From the NCBI GenBank assembly GCA_903928075.1, contig CAIYPD010000052.1:34494-98493 (forward strand): a stretch of 64,000 nucleotides of DNA, read 5' to 3'. Position 1 is the first letter of the stretch, and every line of letters begins with the position of its first letter. The notes below the pieces were generated by a model, which saw only the letters and a list, made by a program, of their open reading frames with translations, did not search any database and was not told the DNA's origin. This DNA is from Candidatus Firestoneibacteriota bacterium. Its GTDB lineage: Bacteria > Oederibacteriota > D2-FULL-39-29. This document shows, one piece after another, positions 49,581 through 58,949 of the stretch. Made by a program: the position numbers and the translations under genes.

Positions 49581-50696
49581 TCATCTTTTCACCTGTTTTG
49601 CAAGGTTAAGAAGCAAGCCGATAGCCATCATATTTACCAGCAGCGAAGAACCACCGTAACTTATAAAAGGCAGAGTAAGCCCCTTTGTCGGCAGAAGCCC
49701 GGTTACCACAGCCATATTTACGAAAGCCTGAAGACCTACCCAACTTGTAATTCCCACTGCCAGTACTTTGCCAAAAACATCGTCCAGCTTTGTCGCTATT
49801 TCTATTCCTTTCCATATAATAAAGCCGAAGAACAAAAGGACGCCGGTCGCACCGGCCAGTCCCATTTCCTCGCCTACGATGGCAAAAATAAAGTCCGTAT
49901 GCGATTCCGGCAGATAAAAGAGTTTTTGAGTGCCGTTCCCCAGGCCCTTACCGAAAATACCGCCGGAACCAAAAGCGATAAAGGACTGTACCATCTGAAA
50001 ACCTATGCCCTGTGGATCTGCCCAGGGAGACTCTAAAAACGATTTTATTCTTTTACTTCTGTAAGAAGCCTTCATAACAACTATATACGCCAGCGGGACC
50101 AACGGCAGTGCCACGGCTAATACATGGGAAATCCTGATACCGGCGACAAAAAGCATTATTGCCAGAATAATAACCAGCATTATTATGGAGCCGACATCTG
50201 GCTGTAAAAGAAGCACACAGGCCACGCCGCCCAGGATAAAAAGAAACGGTAAAAAACCTTGCACAAATAATTTTATCTTCTCTTGTTTTCTTTCTATAGC
50301 ATCCGCAATATAGATTATGAAAGCAAGTTTGAGAAGCTCACTCGGTTCAAAGGTAAAACCCGCCACTGAAATCCATCTTTTAGCCCCGCCGGCCGACTTA
50401 CCGATATGCGGGACAAAAACAAGGAAGAGCGAAAGCACGGCAAGGATAAAGAGCGGCTTCGCAATTTGCCGCAACTTATCGTATCTTATGTTTTTAAAGA
50501 AGATAAGACCTATACTGCCGATACCTATCCAGAAAACCTGTTTCATAAGGAAGTAATGAATGCTTTTATATTTGTCGCTGGCATAAATACCCGAAGAAGA
50601 AAAAACCATGACGGTGCCAAAGGCCAAAAGAATAATCAGCGCGGTAAGTATTACTCCGCCGTCATATCTTTTTCTTTGAGGCAGTATATTATTCAA
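49581..50696 (-). CDS. ftsW: FtsW, SEDS peptidoglycan glycosyltransferase
   Basis: 371 residues with about ten membrane segments. SEDS features are seen: KRWISVAGFTFEPSELLKL (about 115), LLQPDVGSIIM (about 165), ESHTDFIFAIVGEEMGL (about 265) and LPFISYGGSSLLVNM (about 345). It polymerises lipid II together with the class B PBP encoded upstream. The start codon is TTG 50696 with AAAGGAGAATTGC upstream. It lies between murD and murG, the standard ftsW position, which favours FtsW over RodA. Confidence 0.96.
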   Translation of the reverse strand: MNNILPQRKRYDGGVILTALIILLAFGTVMVFSSSGIYASDKYKSIHYFLMKQVFWIGIGSIGLIFFKNIRYDKLRQIAKPLFILAVLSLFLVFVPHIGKSAGGAKRWISVAGFTFEPSELLKLAFIIYIADAIERKQEKIKLFVQGFLPFLFILGGVACVLLLQPDVGSIIMLVIILAIMLFVAGIRISHVLAVALPLVPLAYIVVMKASYRSKRIKSFLESPWADPQGIGFQMVQSFIAFGSGGIFGKGLGNGTQKLFYLPESHTDFIFAIVGEEMGLAGATGVLLFFGFIIWKGIEIATKLDDVFGKVLAVGITSWVGLQAFVNMAVVTGLLPTKGLTLPFISYGGSSLLVNMMAIGLLLNLAKQVKR

Positions 50697-50717
50697 GCAA
50701 TTCTCCTTTACGCGGTG

Positions 50718-52115
50718 TTAAACTTTCTGTGTTTCTTTTTCTGCTTCTTTTAAATGTAGAACAGCCGTCTTAAACACCCGGCCCCTTTCCTCGTAGTCTT
50801 TAAACATATCAAAACTAGTACAGCCCGGAGACATCAGAACAATATCCCCTGATGCCGCAAACTCATAAGCCTTTTTAACAGCTTCGTCCATGGTACCGGC
50901 TTCTTCGACCGGGGCGCTGTTATTGAGTGCTTTTTTTATTTCTGCCCTCGCTTCACCGATGGCCACGATACGCTTTACCTTTTTTGCCACAGAGGTTTCC
51001 AGCAGTTTAAAGTCACTGTTTTTATTCCTTCCGCCGGCAATAAGTATTATCGGCGCATCATAGCTTTGTATTGATTTCTCCACCGCCAGCATATTGGTGC
51101 CCTGTGAATTATTGATAAATTTTACCCCGTTGATTTCCCCGGCAAACTCCTGCCGGTGCTCAACCCCTTTAAACTCACGGAGTACCGGAACAATATCGGA
51201 AGCCGCCGCTCCGGCCAGCTTTGCTGCAAGCGCGGCGACCATGGCGTTTTCCGCATTATGCATACCTTTTATCGAAAGCTCTTTATAATTCATCAGCCTT
51301 GTTGTTTCACCTTTTATACAAAGAACAATAATTTCCCCTTCCAGATACGCGCCTTCTTTCCCGCCGGTAAGGCTGCTGATAGAATCAAAGTAATAAATTT
51401 TGCTTTTCGCCAAAGTTTCGTAAAGCGGGGTATACTTGTCATTTTCATTAAGGATCAAAATCTCCGCGGCCGATTGGTTCTTAAAAATATTGCCTTTGGC
51501 TTCTATATACTGCTGCAGGTTTTGATACCTGTCCATATGGTCGCTGCCGATATTGAGTATCGCGGCAATTGCCGGCCTGAAAGTATTTATTGTCTCGAGT
51601 TGAAAACTGCTGACCTCTGCGACACAAAACGCTTTTTCGTCAAGGAGTTCCCCCGACAGAAGGAAATTTGTCAGCGGTTTTCCTATATTGCCCCCGACTA
51701 CAGTTTTTTTCCCCGCTCTTTTAAGTATTTCACCTATGAGGGTCGTAGTCGTAGTCTTTCCCTTGGTGCCCGTAACAGCAACAACAGGGGCACACATAAA
51801 AAGAGCAGCCAGTTCAAGCTCTCCTATTATTTCCACGCCCTTTTTTTCAGCCAGGGAAAAAACCGGCGCTTTAGTATTCACTCCCGGAGAAACAACCAGC
51901 AACTCGGCGCCAAAAAGCGCTTTTTCGGAGTGGCCGGAAAACTCTATTTCTATTCCGCCGATTTCAAGCAGCGCTGTTTTTTGTTTAAGCAGTTCATCCT
52001 CGGGCTTCGAGTCGGTAACGGTTACCAGTGCGCCTTTCGCTTTTAAGAAAGCCGCGCAAGCAATTCCGCTCCTGGCCATACCGACCACCGTCACTTTTTT
52101 ACCTTTAAGATTCAA
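50718..52115 (-). CDS. murD: UDP-N-acetylmuramoylalanine--D-glutamate ligase MurD
   Basis: 465 residues. The N-terminal Rossmann segment VTVVGMARSGIACAAFL is followed by the ATP loop AVTGTKGKTTTTTLIGEIL (about 115), VAEVSSFQLETI (about 172) and NNSQGTNMLAVEKSI, typical of MurD. The C-terminal domain ends near VLMSPGCTSFDMFKDYEERG, the D-Glu binding stretch. It adds D-glutamate to UDP-MurNAc-L-Ala. The start is TTG 52115 with GATAGGAGAAAG upstream. Close spacing to mraY (8 nt) and ftsW (21 nt) indicates one operon. Confidence 0.97.
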   Translation of the reverse strand: MNLKGKKVTVVGMARSGIACAAFLKAKGALVTVTDSKPEDELLKQKTALLEIGGIEIEFSGHSEKALFGAELLVVSPGVNTKAPVFSLAEKKGVEIIGELELAALFMCAPVVAVTGTKGKTTTTTLIGEILKRAGKKTVVGGNIGKPLTNFLLSGELLDEKAFCVAEVSSFQLETINTFRPAIAAILNIGSDHMDRYQNLQQYIEAKGNIFKNQSAAEILILNENDKYTPLYETLAKSKIYYFDSISSLTGGKEGAYLEGEIIVLCIKGETTRLMNYKELSIKGMHNAENAMVAALAAKLAGAAASDIVPVLREFKGVEHRQEFAGEINGVKFINNSQGTNMLAVEKSIQSYDAPIILIAGGRNKNSDFKLLETSVAKKVKRIVAIGEARAEIKKALNNSAPVEEAGTMDEAVKKAYEFAASGDIVLMSPGCTSFDMFKDYEERGRVFKTAVLHLKEAEKETQKV

Positions 52116-52123
52116 ACTTTCTC

Positions 52124-53206
52124 CTATCTCAACTTAAGCAGTGATAAACTGGCTACCGCTATTAAAATAGCAATTATCCAGAACCGTATAACTATTTTGG
52201 ACTCAGGCATGCCCTTAAGTTCAAAATGGTGATGCAGGGGTGCCATGAGAAAGACTCTTTTTTTAAACAACCGGAAGGAGATTATCTGGGTCAACACCGA
52301 TAGAGCTTCGACCACAAATATCCCGCCGATTAAAACCAGAAGAAGTTCAAGTTTAACAAGTACGGAAATAAGTCCAAGCACCGCTCCAAGCGGCAGGGAG
52401 CCTGTGTCTCCCATAAAAACCTGCGCCGGATGACTGTTATACCAGAGGAAGCCCAGACACGAACCGACTATAGCGGCGCAAAAAATCACCAGTTCCGAGG
52501 CTTCGGGAACATAGATTATTCTAAGATACTCGGAAAATTTTATATTCCCGACCACATAAGCAACGACCGTGAGCGCCAAAGTTGTAAAAAGAAGTGACCC
52601 GGTGGCCAGCCCGTCGAGTCCGTCCGTAAAATTGACGGCATTAGACCAGCCTATAATAACCAGGGCTACAAAACCAAAATATAAAAGACCCAGATTTACC
52701 GGAAATTTGACCAGCGGAACTTTTATATGCGAGGCAAACTCCGGGCTGACCGGATTGAAATAGAGAAAAACCACCACGGTGCCGGCGCCGATCAACTGGC
52801 CTAAAAGCTTCATTTTTATCGAGACGCCTTTGGAATTCCGGTACACCAGTTTTAAATAATCGTCGATACCCCCGAGGAACGAAAAAAAGATAAAAGTAAA
52901 GAGCGTGAGCCTGATAAAGCTGTTGTTAAGATTAGCCCACATCAAAACCGAAAATAAAACCGAGATAATTATTATTATCCCGCCCATCGTCGGGGTCCCG
53001 GACTTTATATGATGCGTCTTGGGGCCGTCCTCGCGTATAGGCTGCGCGGCTTTTAGTTGATTAAGTTTTTTTATTACAAAATGCCCTATCAAAAATGTTA
53101 CCAGCGCGGCTGTCATCGCCGCATAGATAGCCCTGAAAGTAGAATACTTGAAAACATAAAAGGCACTCCAGTATTTATATAAAGGAAACAGCAAATGATA
53201 AAGCAC
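52124..53206 (-). CDS. mraY: Phospho-N-acetylmuramoyl-pentapeptide transferase MraY
   Basis: A 360-residue integral membrane enzyme forming lipid I from UDP-MurNAc-pentapeptide and undecaprenyl phosphate. Ten or so membrane helices; signature loops KTHHIKSGTPTMGGIIII (about 64), GGIDDYLKLV (Asp-Asp, about 114), NAVNFTDGLDGLATG (about 195), FMGDTGSLPLGA (about 270) and APLHHHFELKG (about 330). Start GTG 53206 has AGGAGAGTAAAGA upstream. It lies 3 nt downstream of murF. Confidence 0.98.
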   Translation of the reverse strand: MLYHLLFPLYKYWSAFYVFKYSTFRAIYAAMTAALVTFLIGHFVIKKLNQLKAAQPIREDGPKTHHIKSGTPTMGGIIIIISVLFSVLMWANLNNSFIRLTLFTFIFFSFLGGIDDYLKLVYRNSKGVSIKMKLLGQLIGAGTVVVFLYFNPVSPEFASHIKVPLVKFPVNLGLLYFGFVALVIIGWSNAVNFTDGLDGLATGSLLFTTLALTVVAYVVGNIKFSEYLRIIYVPEASELVIFCAAIVGSCLGFLWYNSHPAQVFMGDTGSLPLGAVLGLISVLVKLELLLVLIGGIFVVEALSVLTQIISFRLFKKRVFLMAPLHHHFELKGMPESKIVIRFWIIAILIAVASLSLLKLR

Positions 53207-53209
53207 TCT

Positions 53210-54595
53210 TTACTCTCCTGTCAGTTTTTCTACCAGTTTTTCCATACCGGCTCTTCTCGAGCCTTTTATTAAAACTACATCGCCTCTTTTGAGGCAGCCT
53301 TTTAAGAATACTTTTGCGGCTTCATTGTCGGAAAAAAGACGCACCTTGTCTTCCGGCAGGCCTGCCCTCTTTGCGCCGGACTTATACCAGGCACCGGTAC
53401 TGCCCACCGCAAAAAAACCGTCCGGTTCTGCCGCCGCCGCCTCGGCACCGACAGCTTCATGAAGTTCCCGGGCATACTCTCCCAGTTCCGCCATTTCGCC
53501 CAGTACTATGAATTTTCTTTTCGCCTCTAAGGAATTAAGGGTTTTAATCGCCCCTTTAACCGAATCAGGGTTCGCATTATACGCATCATCAATTATTCTT
53601 ATGCCCTCAAACTCTTTAACCGCCAGCCTGTGAAGCGAGACCGGTTTAAAACCCGAAAGCCCGGCGGCTATCTTTTTTATATCAAGTCCAAAGCCCGCAG
53701 CCAGCGCCGCTGCGCAAAGCGCGTTGCTGATATTATGCAGACCCAGCAGCTTAAATTTTACTTCTTCCTTTGCGCCGTTATAAACAAGAGTAAAAACTGT
53801 TCCGCCTTCGGGAAGCTCAAAAATCTTTTCCGCTCTAACGTCCGCTCTGTCGTTTTTGCCGAAGGTAAGACAGTTTTTGTTTTTCAATCCGGCTTTTTTC
53901 CCGGCCAGAAGTTCATCATCTATATTCAGCGCAACCAAACCGCCGGTTTTTACGCTTTCCAGAAGCCCCCACTTTTCTTTAAGTATGTTTTCGCGGGTAT
54001 TAAAATTGCCTATATGGGCCATGCCTATATTGGTTATTCCAGCTACATCCGGCCTTGCCACTTTTAGAAGCGAGGCAATCTCTCCGGGATGATTGGTCCC
54101 GTATTCCAGAATAAGTGCCCCGAAGGAAGAATCCGTCTCCAGTATAGTCAAAGGCAGACCTATCTGATTGTTAAAACTTCCTTTAGGCTTATGCGTCTTT
54201 AAAGAACCTGAAAGAATACTGCCAAGCAAATCTTTGCTCGTCGTCTTGCCGTTACTTCCGCTTATCCCCGCCACTTTCAGCCTGTCAAGTTTCCTAAGGT
54301 AGCCTGCCGCTATATTTTTAAGCGCTTCCGTGGTATCTGAAACAAGCAGTGCAATTTTAAGTTTTTTTACCTCCAATGACTCCCGGCTTACAACAGCGCC
54401 CAGAGCGCCGGCAGAACTGAGCTTTTCCACAAAATCGTGGCCGTCAAATCTCTCGCCTTTTATGGCTACAAAAAAGTCACCCGCTTTTAGCGCTCTGCTA
54501 TCCGTTGAAAGAGAAACTACGGCAGCATTATTTTCACCTTTAAGAAGTTTTCCGCCCGTCCAGGCGGCAAGTTCCCCGGCTAAGATTTTTTCCAT
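53210..54595 (-). CDS. murF: UDP-N-acetylmuramoyl-tripeptide--D-alanyl-D-alanine ligase MurF
   Basis: 461 residues. N-terminal STDSRALKAGDFFVAIKG binds the UDP-sugar, AGISGSNGKTTSKDLLGS (about 113) is the ATP loop, LEYGTNHPGEIA (about 165) and IDDAYNANPDSVKGA (about 330) are MurF-specific. It attaches D-Ala-D-Ala to the tripeptide precursor, using the product of the ddl gene in the same cluster. Start ATG 54595 lies inside the end of murE (16-nt overlap) with CGCAGGGCTT as ribosome site. Confidence 0.97.
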   Translation of the reverse strand: MEKILAGELAAWTGGKLLKGENNAAVVSLSTDSRALKAGDFFVAIKGERFDGHDFVEKLSSAGALGAVVSRESLEVKKLKIALLVSDTTEALKNIAAGYLRKLDRLKVAGISGSNGKTTSKDLLGSILSGSLKTHKPKGSFNNQIGLPLTILETDSSFGALILEYGTNHPGEIASLLKVARPDVAGITNIGMAHIGNFNTRENILKEKWGLLESVKTGGLVALNIDDELLAGKKAGLKNKNCLTFGKNDRADVRAEKIFELPEGGTVFTLVYNGAKEEVKFKLLGLHNISNALCAAALAAGFGLDIKKIAAGLSGFKPVSLHRLAVKEFEGIRIIDDAYNANPDSVKGAIKTLNSLEAKRKFIVLGEMAELGEYARELHEAVGAEAAAAEPDGFFAVGSTGAWYKSGAKRAGLPEDKVRLFSDNEAAKVFLKGCLKRGDVVLIKGSRRAGMEKLVEKLTGE

Positions 54596-56076
54596 AAGCC
54601 CTGCGCCGAAAGAATAGCCCCGGCAACTTCTTTATCGGAAAAATGTATTTTTTCCATTCCGATTATCTGATAATCTTCATGCCCTTTACCGGCTATGACC
54701 ACAATATCGCCCTTTTTAGCCATATTGAGAGCCGCTCTTATCGCTTCTTTTCTATCGGCAATAACAGTGTAAAGCCCGGATTTCATTCCTGCTTCAATCC
54801 CGGTTATAATAGCCGCAGGATCTTCGGTTCTTGGATTATCCGAAGTCACCACCGTATAATCAGATAACTCTGTCGCAATTTTCCCCATAAGCGGCCGTTT
54901 ACTTTTATCCCTGTCGCCGCCGCAGCCAAAAACCGTAATAATACGGACCGGTTTTAGATCCTTAACTGAAATGAGCAGTTTTTCCAGAGAGTCCGGTGAG
55001 TGGGCATAGTCTATAAGTACCGATATCCCGTTCAAAGTGTTATAAACCTCAAACCTGCCGGGTACACCCGGAAGATTTTCAAGCCCCGCTTTAATATTCT
55101 CCTGATGTATGTTGAGCGCAAAGCCCACAGCCGCTGCCGAGAGCGCGTTGCTCACATTATGGCGTCCCCTCATTTGTAAATTAACGCGAAAAACTTTTCC
55201 TTGATAGGTTATGTCGAAAGAAAGCTCTTCGGCACTGGCTTTTATATTTTCTGCTTTAACATCGGCCTTTGTGCCGCTGCGAAGTCCGTAGGAAATAACC
55301 CTCACCCCGGAAGCCGTAATGAAGGTTTCTGCTTTTGGATCATCTAAATTCACCACCGCCGCCTTCGGAAAGGACTTCACATTACTCTTCCCCAGGGAGG
55401 TAAAGAGTAAAAGCTTTGAAGCCAGATATGCGTCAAAAGTCTTATGAAAGTCGAGATGATCCTGCGTAAAATTCGTAAAAACCGCAACATCAAATTCTAT
55501 TCCCGCAACCCTTTTGAGTTCAAGAGCATGCGAAGAAACTTCCATCACGCAGGTCTCTATTTTTTTCATAACCATTTTAAGAAAGAGCTCCTGCAGGTCA
55601 TAGGATTCCGGTGTTGTATTTTTAGATTCTAAAGTTTCTCCTGCAAACTCATAACTTATGGTGCCGAGTAAGCCCGTCTTTTCGCCGTTTTTTTCAAAAA
55701 TAGATCTCAGCATATAAGAGGTAGTCGTCTTACCCTTGGTGCCGGTTACCCCTATCATCTTTAGTTTGCTTGAAGGATTATCAAAATACTCCGCCGCTAC
55801 CGCAGCCAGAGCTTCTCTTGCATCCTTCACATAGATAACGGTCACGGCTTTGTCCTTTGGAATATTTACCTCTTTTTCTACTATCAGCGCCACCGCACCC
55901 CGGCTTACCACTTCTGAGGCATAGGCATGACCGTCAACCTTAAAGCCGGGAACACAAACAAAAAGTCCGTTTTGCCGTATTTTCCTTGAATCAAAACAAA
56001 TACCATCTATGGTTATTTCTGTTGAGCCGCTGACTTTTTCTATTTTCAGATTTTTAATCAGCTTTGACAAAATCAT
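54580..56076 (-). CDS. murE: UDP-N-acetylmuramoylalanyl-D-glutamate--2,6-diaminopimelate ligase MurE
   Basis: 498 residues. IDGICFDSRKIRQNGLFVCVPG opens the protein, GVTGTKGKTTTSYMLRSIF (about 110) is the ATP loop, and VMEVSSHALELKRV follows. TSDNPRTEDP (about 410) carries the DNPR motif that recognises meso-diaminopimelate, so the wall is predicted to be of the DAP type (established for the family). Start ATG 56076 has AAAAGGATAATT upstream and overlaps the PBP gene by 23 nt. Confidence 0.97.
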   Translation of the reverse strand: MILSKLIKNLKIEKVSGSTEITIDGICFDSRKIRQNGLFVCVPGFKVDGHAYASEVVSRGAVALIVEKEVNIPKDKAVTVIYVKDAREALAAVAAEYFDNPSSKLKMIGVTGTKGKTTTSYMLRSIFEKNGEKTGLLGTISYEFAGETLESKNTTPESYDLQELFLKMVMKKIETCVMEVSSHALELKRVAGIEFDVAVFTNFTQDHLDFHKTFDAYLASKLLLFTSLGKSNVKSFPKAAVVNLDDPKAETFITASGVRVISYGLRSGTKADVKAENIKASAEELSFDITYQGKVFRVNLQMRGRHNVSNALSAAAVGFALNIHQENIKAGLENLPGVPGRFEVYNTLNGISVLIDYAHSPDSLEKLLISVKDLKPVRIITVFGCGGDRDKSKRPLMGKIATELSDYTVVTSDNPRTEDPAAIITGIEAGMKSGLYTVIADRKEAIRAALNMAKKGDIVVIAGKGHEDYQIIGMEKIHFSDKEVAGAILSAQGLWKKS

Positions 56077-57754
56077 AATTATCCTTTTTCTCCAGATATC
56101 GTAAAGCTCTTTTTGCTATTTTGCCCACTGCCGGAGCCGCAACACTGCCGCCGTAATAAACCTTATCCGGTTCATCCACCACAACAAGTATGGCAAGCTT
56201 TGGATTCTCCGCCGGAGCAAAACCGGCAAAGGAAGCCACATATTTGCTTGCCGAGTATTTTCTTGTCAGCGGATCTATTTTCTGCGAAGTACCCGTTTTT
56301 CCGGCTATCGAGAGTCCGGGGAAGGCGGCCTCTTTTCCCGTGCCGTTTTCCACCACACTTTTAAGGACTTTAACCATTCTGGCGGCGACCTCCGGCGATA
56401 TAACCTGCCTGACCTCTTTTGGCAAAAATTCTTTTACCACCTTGCCGTCTTTGCTTTTTATAGCTTTGACAATCATGGGCTGCATCAATTTACCCTTGTT
56501 GGCAATCGTCGCATAGAGGGAGGCAATCTGAAGCGGTGTTGCGGAAACCTCCTGCCCGAAAGAAATCGTATAGATTGAAAGGCCCGACCATTTATCCGGA
56601 GTGCGCAGCATCCCCTTAAGTTCCCCCCCAAGAGTTATTCCGGTTTTATCTCCAAACCCAAAGTTACGCGCGTATTTAAAAAGTCTTTCTTTACCGAGCA
56701 TAACACCCACCTTCGCGGTACCTATATTACTGGAATTGGCTATTACATCCCTGAAATTTAACACACCATATTTTATATGATCCTTTATTGTGTGATTGTA
56801 AACTTCCCACCGGCCGTTTTCGCAGTCAACAAAGTCGTTCTCATTTATAACTCTTTCCGATAAGGCTGCAGCCATGGTTACCGATTTGAAGGTGGAACCC
56901 GGCTCATACTGCACTGAAACAGCTCTGTTTTTAAGAGCGGCCTGGGGATAATCATTAAAATTATTCGGATCAAAATTCGGCCTGTTTGCAAGCGCCAGTA
57001 TTTCGCCGGTTGCCGTGTTCATCACTATCGCCGTCGCTTCTTTGGCGTGATATTGCTCATAAATTAAATTCAATTCTTCTTCGGCAATAGACTGAACGCC
57101 TTCGTCAATGGTTAAAACCAGATTGTCTCCGTTTACCGGCGCCTCATATTCCACTTCCCCGGAAACTACTCCCCGGCCTTTTGCGTCTTTTACCGAAACC
57201 AGCCGGCCGTTCTTACCCGCCAGATATTCATTAAAAACAAGTTCCAAACCCTCGCAACCTTTATCATCCATATTCACAAAACCCAAAGCATGCGAACCCA
57301 GCGTGCCCTTAGGGTAAAATCTTTTTGTTTCCAACACCACGCCTATTCCGGGAAGTTTCATTGTCTTAATTCTTTTACCTCTGTTGTATTCCGCCTTGCG
57401 TTCTATCCAGACAAAGTTTCTTCCGGAATTCAATTTCTTCAGGATTTCACCGGCATTGATATTTAAAACTTCGGAAAGTTTCTGCGCGGTGCTTTGAGGC
57501 TCTTTTACCTGGTAAGTTATTGCATAAATCGAGGGTACTTCGACACTCACCGCAAGTTCACGGCCTTTGCTGTCATAGATAAAGCCTCTTTCAGCATTAA
57601 TCTCCTGAACATTGGCAGATTGCCTTTCCGAAAGATTCCCCATTTTGCCGCCGGTATAAACCTGAAGATATAAAAACCTGCCGAACAAACAGGTGCCAAA
57701 TAGGATAAAGAACCATGACACAAGCAATATTCTTACCTTCATCCCGTCAGCCAC
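56054..57754 (-). CDS. ftsI: Class B penicillin-binding protein (FtsI/PBP3 type)
   Basis: 566 residues: one N-terminal membrane anchor (ILLVSWFFILFGTCLFGRFLYLQV), a dimerisation domain with RGFIYDSKGRELAVSVEVPS, and the transpeptidase domain. Active-site motifs are YEPGSTFKSVTMA (SxxK, about 280), ANSSNIGTAKV (SxN, about 335) and IAGKTGTSQKIDP (KTG, about 475). It cross-links peptidoglycan at the septum with FtsW. No PASTA domain follows, so it is not the spore-type SpoVD. The start is GTG 57754 with GGGGGAGC upstream; ATG 57742 is an alternative. It lies 14 nt downstream of the ftsL-like gene. Confidence 0.96.
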   Translation of the reverse strand: MADGMKVRILLVSWFFILFGTCLFGRFLYLQVYTGGKMGNLSERQSANVQEINAERGFIYDSKGRELAVSVEVPSIYAITYQVKEPQSTAQKLSEVLNINAGEILKKLNSGRNFVWIERKAEYNRGKRIKTMKLPGIGVVLETKRFYPKGTLGSHALGFVNMDDKGCEGLELVFNEYLAGKNGRLVSVKDAKGRGVVSGEVEYEAPVNGDNLVLTIDEGVQSIAEEELNLIYEQYHAKEATAIVMNTATGEILALANRPNFDPNNFNDYPQAALKNRAVSVQYEPGSTFKSVTMAAALSERVINENDFVDCENGRWEVYNHTIKDHIKYGVLNFRDVIANSSNIGTAKVGVMLGKERLFKYARNFGFGDKTGITLGGELKGMLRTPDKWSGLSIYTISFGQEVSATPLQIASLYATIANKGKLMQPMIVKAIKSKDGKVVKEFLPKEVRQVISPEVAARMVKVLKSVVENGTGKEAAFPGLSIAGKTGTSQKIDPLTRKYSASKYVASFAGFAPAENPKLAILVVVDEPDKVYYGGSVAAPAVGKIAKRALRYLEKKDNYDFVKAD

Positions 57755-57768
57755 TTCCTGCTCCCCCG

Positions 57769-58074
57769 CTAGAAAATACTCAAGATAAACGAAAAGGCTT
57801 TACTTAAAAAGCCCGTTGATACCTCTTCCCTTGGCGCTATAATAAGTGTTTCAAATTTATCCGGAACTGTCAGATTTAGCTCTTTTTTTGCGACACTTTC
57901 TATTCTTTCAAGAGATTTAAGTTTCGAAATCTCAATATTAAGTATCCTGTTGTAATTAGTCAGTTCTGCTTTCTTCTTTTCGAGTTTATTTATTTCATAG
58001 CCGATGCGCACATTCTCCAGGCTTAAGAAAACCAGAAAGAGCACGGAAATCAGGAGGAGGACTATCGTCTTCAT
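57769..58074 (-). CDS. ftsL: FtsL-like divisome protein
   Basis: A 101-residue bitopic protein: short N-terminus, a membrane helix (TIVLLLISVLFLVFLSL), then a leucine-zipper-like coiled coil (IGYEINKLEKKKAELTNYNRILNIEISKLKSLERI) and NLTVPDKFETL. Sequence conservation of FtsL is low; the call rests on size, topology and position between rsmH and ftsI, which is the ftsL position in dcw clusters. Start ATG 58074 overlaps the rsmH stop as ATGA. Confidence 0.88.
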   Translation of the reverse strand: MKTIVLLLISVLFLVFLSLENVRIGYEINKLEKKKAELTNYNRILNIEISKLKSLERIESVAKKELNLTVPDKFETLIIAPREEVSTGFLSKAFSFILSIF

Positions 58075-58949
58075 AACTTCTCGGCCACCCTTAATTTTGC
58101 GCTGCGGCTTCTTCTGTTTTCCAGAGTCTCAGCGGCGCCCGGAACTACCGGCTTTTTGGTAATAACCTGCAGGGCCTTTTCGCCCCTGAAATAGTCTTTA
58201 ACTATTCTGTCTTCCATTGAATGGAAAGATATAACCGCCATTCTTCCGCCTTGCCCCAGATAATTTAACGCTTTTATAAGGCCTTCCTTTAAAGCGCCCA
58301 ATTCATCGTTGACCGCTATCCGCAGAGCCTGAAAGGTCCTGGTTGCCGGATGAATCTTCCCATGCCGGTAGAAAGACGGCACCGCTTTGCTTATTGCTTC
58401 CGCCAATTCCAGCGTGGTGGAAATCCTCCTGACCTGTCTGCTTTCGACTATCACTCTGGCTATCCGCCCGGCAAAATTCTCTTCACCAAAAGTCCGGATC
58501 AGCCGTTCCAGTTCTTCCTGCGGCAGTTCATTTACCAATGCTGCGGCATCATATTTCGCATCATCACCCATCCGCATATCCAGCGGAGCCTCGGTTCTAA
58601 AAGAAAAACCGCGGGACGCAATATCCAGCTGGAATGAAGAAACCCCCAGGTCAAAAATGATTCCATCGACGCTGCCCGGCGGGACCTGCAAACCGGCCAG
58701 AACTTTATCCAAATCTCTGAAGTTCGCCTTCACAAAGGTAATCCGGTCAGCAAAGCCTTTCAGGTTTTCTTTCGTAATCTCAAGAATTTTTTCATCACGG
58801 TCCAAGGCGATTACTTTGCTTCGGGGGATGCTTTCAAGGATTTTTACGGTGTGCCCGCCTCCTCCGAGTGTTGCATCGACATAGAGTCCGTCAGGTTTAA
58901 CATTTAAGAAAGAAACCGCCTCAGCAAGGAGCACTGAAACATGGCTCAT
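58071..58949 (-). CDS. rsmH: 16S rRNA (cytosine-1402-N4)-methyltransferase RsmH
   Basis: 292 residues. The SAM-binding region YVDATLGGGGHTVKILES (about 24) and IIFDLGVSSFQLD (about 100), plus MRMGDDAKYDAAALVNELP and HPATRTFQALRIAVNDEL (about 210), are family landmarks. It methylates C1402 in the decoding centre of 16S rRNA. The start ATG 58949 shares its A with the mraZ TAA stop (TAATG), so translation is probably coupled. Second gene of the dcw cluster, as usual. Confidence 0.97.
   Translation of the reverse strand: MSHVSVLLAEAVSFLNVKPDGLYVDATLGGGGHTVKILESIPRSKVIALDRDEKILEITKENLKGFADRITFVKANFRDLDKVLAGLQVPPGSVDGIIFDLGVSSFQLDIASRGFSFRTEAPLDMRMGDDAKYDAAALVNELPQEELERLIRTFGEENFAGRIARVIVESRQVRRISTTLELAEAISKAVPSFYRHGKIHPATRTFQALRIAVNDELGALKEGLIKALNYLGQGGRMAVISFHSMEDRIVKDYFRGEKALQVITKKPVVPGAAETLENRRSRSAKLRVAEKL

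Noticed and set aside
51156-52046. 296-aa plus-strand ORF opposite murD
   Set aside because: Antisense shadow; no ribosome site, and murD is fully supported.
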